Shown one piece after another: positions 23,901 to 25,393 of a DNA stretch of 25,393 bases. The DNA comes from Treponema sp. (GTDB lineage Bacteria > Spirochaetota > Spirochaetia > Treponematales > Treponemataceae). A program made the position numbers and the translations under genes. The notes beneath the pieces are model-generated. The model searched no databases and was not told the origin of the DNA. It was given only the letters and a program-made list of their open reading frames with translations. The DNA lies in the NCBI GenBank assembly GCA_018385415.1, contig JAHAZA010000099.1, positions 1 to 25,393 of the forward strand. Direction: 5' to 3'. Each line of letters starts with the position of its first letter. Within the stretch, counting starts at the first letter, position 1.

Positions 23901-25266
23901 TTATTTTGAAGCGTTTTTCAACAAGTACGTACTTGTAATCATCTTCTTTACCAAGACTTTCCCAGCTTGCGTTAAGCTTTAATGAGGCAGATTTAATGTA
24001 TTCAGCTGTAATGGTTTTATCATCTGCATTTGCTGCAATGTCCTTAGTGTATTCAACCTGTGTAGAGCTGATTGCAGGAATGTTTGCTGCCCAACCTGTT
24101 TTAACATTTGCTTTTGCAGGATCGTGAGTAACAAATTTTCTTGCTGTTTCACTTCCGTTTTCAAAGTAGTTGTCTACATAAGAAAGAACGCGGTATTTAT
24201 ATTTAATTCCTCTTTCTACACTTGTATCATACCAGGTTACAGTATTGCCTTCTGTATAGAGTCCAAAGTCTTCATGATCTTTATTAAGTGGTGTAGTTGA
24301 ACCATTGAAGCTGAGATAATCTACGACTGTGTCATAAATCTGATTTGCTTCGTTAAATCTCTGAATCTTAAAGTACAAAGGTTTCTCTTCGTACCCTGGT
24401 AAATCTGTTCCTCCGGTTCCTGTAGAAGAAGGAGTCTTAGCCATCTGAGGAAGTGTAATTGTAAGAGTAACTTTCTGATCCTTTTCAGTTCCTTCTGTTG
24501 CAGTAAAGTTTGCAACTTGAGGAATGAGAGAAACAGCTGTTGCTTTGTCTACCTTCATACTTTTTTCTGATGCAGTTTGATCGCTTAAAAGGTATGCTTC
24601 AACATCATAGCTGTAGATTGTTGCTGTATTTAGATTTTCAAAAGTACAGAATGTGTTTTCTGTTTTTGAGAGAAGAATGTGATCTTTTTCTGAACCGTCA
24701 GGATTATAGCAGATAACATTAAACTGAACTGAAGAAAGGTAAGACTTTTCATTCAGGTTTTCCATAAACCAGTAGATTGTTGCAGAAGCTGCTTCATCAT
24801 CCTGTTGAATATCTGTAATGACAGGTGAAGCCAGCGAAGTACCATAGGAAGCAAGGCTTAGTTCTGAAATTTCTCCAAGGCCCGTAACTGCTGCAACCTT
24901 AAAGTAGCCGCTGAATCCGGCTGGAACTGAAATTGCCTTGCTGGCTTCTCCTCCAGCAGCTTCATCAATCTGGACAAATTGTGAATGTGGTGTTTCGGCT
25001 CTGTAAATATAATAATACTTTGCGTTAGAGACCGGTGTCCAGGAAATTGTAATTTGTCTTTTCTGACCATGGGATGCAGTAACATTCAACGGTGTTGCAA
25101 TTGCTTTGTTTCCCTGGAGTAAAATGTCTGAAGCCTGTGAAACCTGTGGAACAGGCAGCATTCCTTTACAACCAAAGAAAATAAAACAAGCAACAATGCT
25201 GAGTACTAATCCTAGTCTTTTCCAGAATTTTTCATCTGGGAGGGATTGGTAATTAATGTTTTTCAT
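20998..25266 (-). CDS. Giant FN3-repeat lipoprotein with unique C-terminal domain
   Basis: This 1422-aa protein is the first gene of the envelope operon. A long N-region (MKNINYQSLPDEKFWKRLGL) leads to a hydrophobic segment and FFGC (C33), a relaxed lipobox of the kind accepted in spirochaetes. About eight or nine FN3-like repeats follow from residue about 57, with varying strands and insertions (ITISWTPVSNAKYYYIYRAE, TLKWRSAVSP, ITVKWNKIPGIEYYAVRR, VTVKWDKPNEF). From about 1215 the repeats stop; a short helical start (DEEFVKNVCLIVADASYKCG) precedes a beta-rich tail with four to five Cys and many aromatics (GLFHRGGTKNAIWGTKGDY, YYYFCPVEITVSHESG). The overall plan matches its downstream paralogue. 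The ATG sits 8 nt after TATAAT. A surface adhesin or polysaccharide-binding role is inferred; no enzyme motif is seen. Confidence 0.85.
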   Translation of the reverse strand: MKNINYQSLPDEKFWKRLGLVLSIVACFIFFGCKGMLPVPQVSQASDILLQGNKAIATPLNVTASHGQKRQITISWTPVSNAKYYYIYRAETPHSQFVQIDEAAGGEASKAISVPAGFSGYFKVAAVTGLGEISELSLASYGTSLASPVITDIQQDDEAASATIYWFMENLNEKSYLSSVQFNVICYNPDGSEKDHILLSKTENTFCTFENLNTATIYSYDVEAYLLSDQTASEKSMKVDKATAVSLIPQVANFTATEGTEKDQKVTLTITLPQMAKTPSSTGTGGTDLPGYEEKPLYFKIQRFNEANQIYDTVVDYLSFNGSTTPLNKDHEDFGLYTEGNTVTWYDTSVERGIKYKYRVLSYVDNYFENGSETARKFVTHDPAKANVKTGWAANIPAISSTQVEYTKDIAANADDKTITAEYIKSASLKLNASWESLGKEDDYKYVLVEKRFKIKSDNGDVEDETGTEKLLIQANGSTYFDSITDIKDFEINFNFSAPVVNADYTTTDAAENASIRGYYKYSIYVIPSAAAEENPSPDLSIKDKALVSKEDSSTRLVFNGEVPTPVLNVADGYKSKAIISYNKQDKTTYKLVRETLDADGKVIPGEDKTVDITEFATYEDETLEAGKAYQYTLYASTTGMLDIPSSTVRAYTLGKPDLTFDEAALDYSTITLKWRSAVSPLEADSIKAGTSTDKHVKYTVKVPYNGTVISYDLSSHELNGTETVTFTEDDYTLNVINGTDYIFKLKKNIEYFDYSGKTPKIAAENAGKSFGVTLVVSNDRTEEEADNHNDETVQARTLGPANSGITATEATSVNNITVKWNKIPGIEYYAVRRTCPATTDEEEPKDDIIYVSKDGTVTVNEEAVSTSRTVVSPQPDSFILTDQHCTATDAQDSYQTNQAKIAWGLEFEYTVIPVLSTDDNPFEDFDKVTYTDDKNSIVTAKGYTPGYGLNVVATKAESADSVTVKWDKPNEFAKTQPKVWCRKENSADWIGGSPYTAGTTSCTIHLPDSLRADKVEFAITYDTNETAKFEPSYLTNLSNKKDSDGEALNVGYQFTLTSFYATAPVKTAETFSEQINWSKDQNGERKKGAGDFIDGDCYEIQILNKNCSNKWYTIATLNKAGEFHPVNMSGKWYDITITDNGNDSATILPGSVSDAGGVHDGLLKVQRDYKHYYRLVAKRKTSAEGPEITAVLGDITNTTTNDSVAKEAVFGVRKISDEEFVKNVCLIVADASYKCGVQEWGATNDDLPNDACIKGATDGKFGLFHRGGTKNAIWGTKGDYKHIFYAMPSNESESFTSAWTINIPEKSTRGGADGNKYYYFCPVEITVSHESGLPSYSGKINFSAGKQGSKSLTALTDGVTTEWTVTATSQNTSKTYSASKNKTEFKKIFPYQLGAGNGGYSAYTSSIPVFDPKSNWWEVRE
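21008..21014 (-). promoter_or_regulatory. Ribosome binding site that fixes the second FN3 lipoprotein start
   Basis: GGGAGGT on the minus strand lies inside the last codons of the 1422-aa gene, 9 nt before the ATG at 20998. It selects this ATG over the upstream in-frame one, which would put extra residues before the signal peptide. Confidence 0.75.
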
Positions 25267-25274
25267 AACTTCAT

Positions 25275-25303
25275 ATTATAGAAAAAAGTCCCTTTAAAGT
25301 GAA
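25275..25303 (-). promoter_or_regulatory. Promoter of the FN3 lipoprotein operon
   Basis: On the minus strand TTCACT (25303-25298, 4 of 6 consensus bases) and a perfect TATAAT (25280-25275) are 17 bp apart. The ATG at 25266 follows the -10 box by 8 nt, so the transcript would start at or next to the start codon. Confidence 0.75.
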
Positions 25304-25310
25304 TATTTTC

Positions 25311-25331
25311 GACAAAAATTAAGTTTTTGTC
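25311..25331. repeat. Inverted repeat upstream of the FN3 operon promoter
   Basis: GACAAAAA and TTTTTGTC are perfect 8-bp arms around TTAAG, 8 bp upstream of the -35 box. The spacing suits an activator or repressor site. As RNA it would be a weak A-U hairpin, so it is not a good terminator. Confidence 0.5.
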
Positions 25332-25393
25332 AGACATCATTTTTTTTAAAAATTGTCAATAGAATCAAAAAAAATATTTTATAAGTTTTGTTC

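Noticed and set aside
18803..25266. DNA tandem repeats or CRISPR-like arrays in the FN3 genes
   Set aside because: The repetition is only at protein level (FN3 folds); no direct DNA repeats with spacers are visible.
1..25393. tRNA, rRNA or insertion-sequence elements
   Set aside because: I looked for conserved rRNA/tRNA blocks, transposase motifs and paired terminal repeats and saw none.

Overview
The window looks like chromosomal DNA of a low-GC, Gram-negative-type spirochaete, most likely a Treponema. The grounds are an IntI-type integron integrase, several lipoproteins with relaxed spirochaete-like lipoboxes, long fibronectin type III (FN3) surface proteins, and a bacterial XPB helicase next to its actinobacterial-type partner. 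The genus is inferred from gene content; no rRNA gene is present to settle it.

Layout. (1) 1-705 (-) is the 5' part of an integron integrase cut by the window edge. Behind it, 819-1341 (-) is a broken, unidentified gene. (2) 1417-2637 (+) is an SstT-like Na+/amino-acid symporter, ending at a bidirectional terminator. (3) 6140-2735 (-) is a three-gene sugar operon: LacI-family regulator, FGGY pentulose kinase, L-ribulose-5-phosphate 4-epimerase. It has a clear sigma70 promoter and a palindromic operator just after the -10 box. No arabinose isomerase or sugar transporter lies in the window. (4) 6639-6361 (-) is HU, divergent from the next unit.

(5) 6764-17727 (+) is a run of six closely spaced genes: XPB helicase, an Rv0862c-type helicase-associated protein, two tandem AstE/AspA-like zinc-hydrolase paralogues (the second lacking a metal ligand), a membrane adenylate cyclase, and a very large periplasm-sensing hybrid histidine kinase. 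DNA repair, a possible amidohydrolase pair and two signalling proteins are thus co-oriented with gaps of 46 bp or less. The kinase may also have its own promoter. (6) A bidirectional terminator (about 17748-17788) separates this run from a convergent four-gene cell-envelope operon, 25266-17792 (-): two FN3-array lipoproteins (1422 and 731 aa), a small lipoprotein and a probable small outer-membrane beta-barrel. Start codons in this operon are coupled or nearly so, so it reads as one surface assembly.

Main points for a second look: the integron integrase with an extra N-terminal module and no cassette array on its 5' side; the XPB plus partner pair inside a signalling cluster; the degenerate hydrolase paralogue; the FN3 lipoprotein/outer-membrane operon; and three genes whose ATG lies only 8-9 nt after a perfect TATAAT box with little or no Shine-Dalgarno sequence, which suggests leaderless mRNAs.
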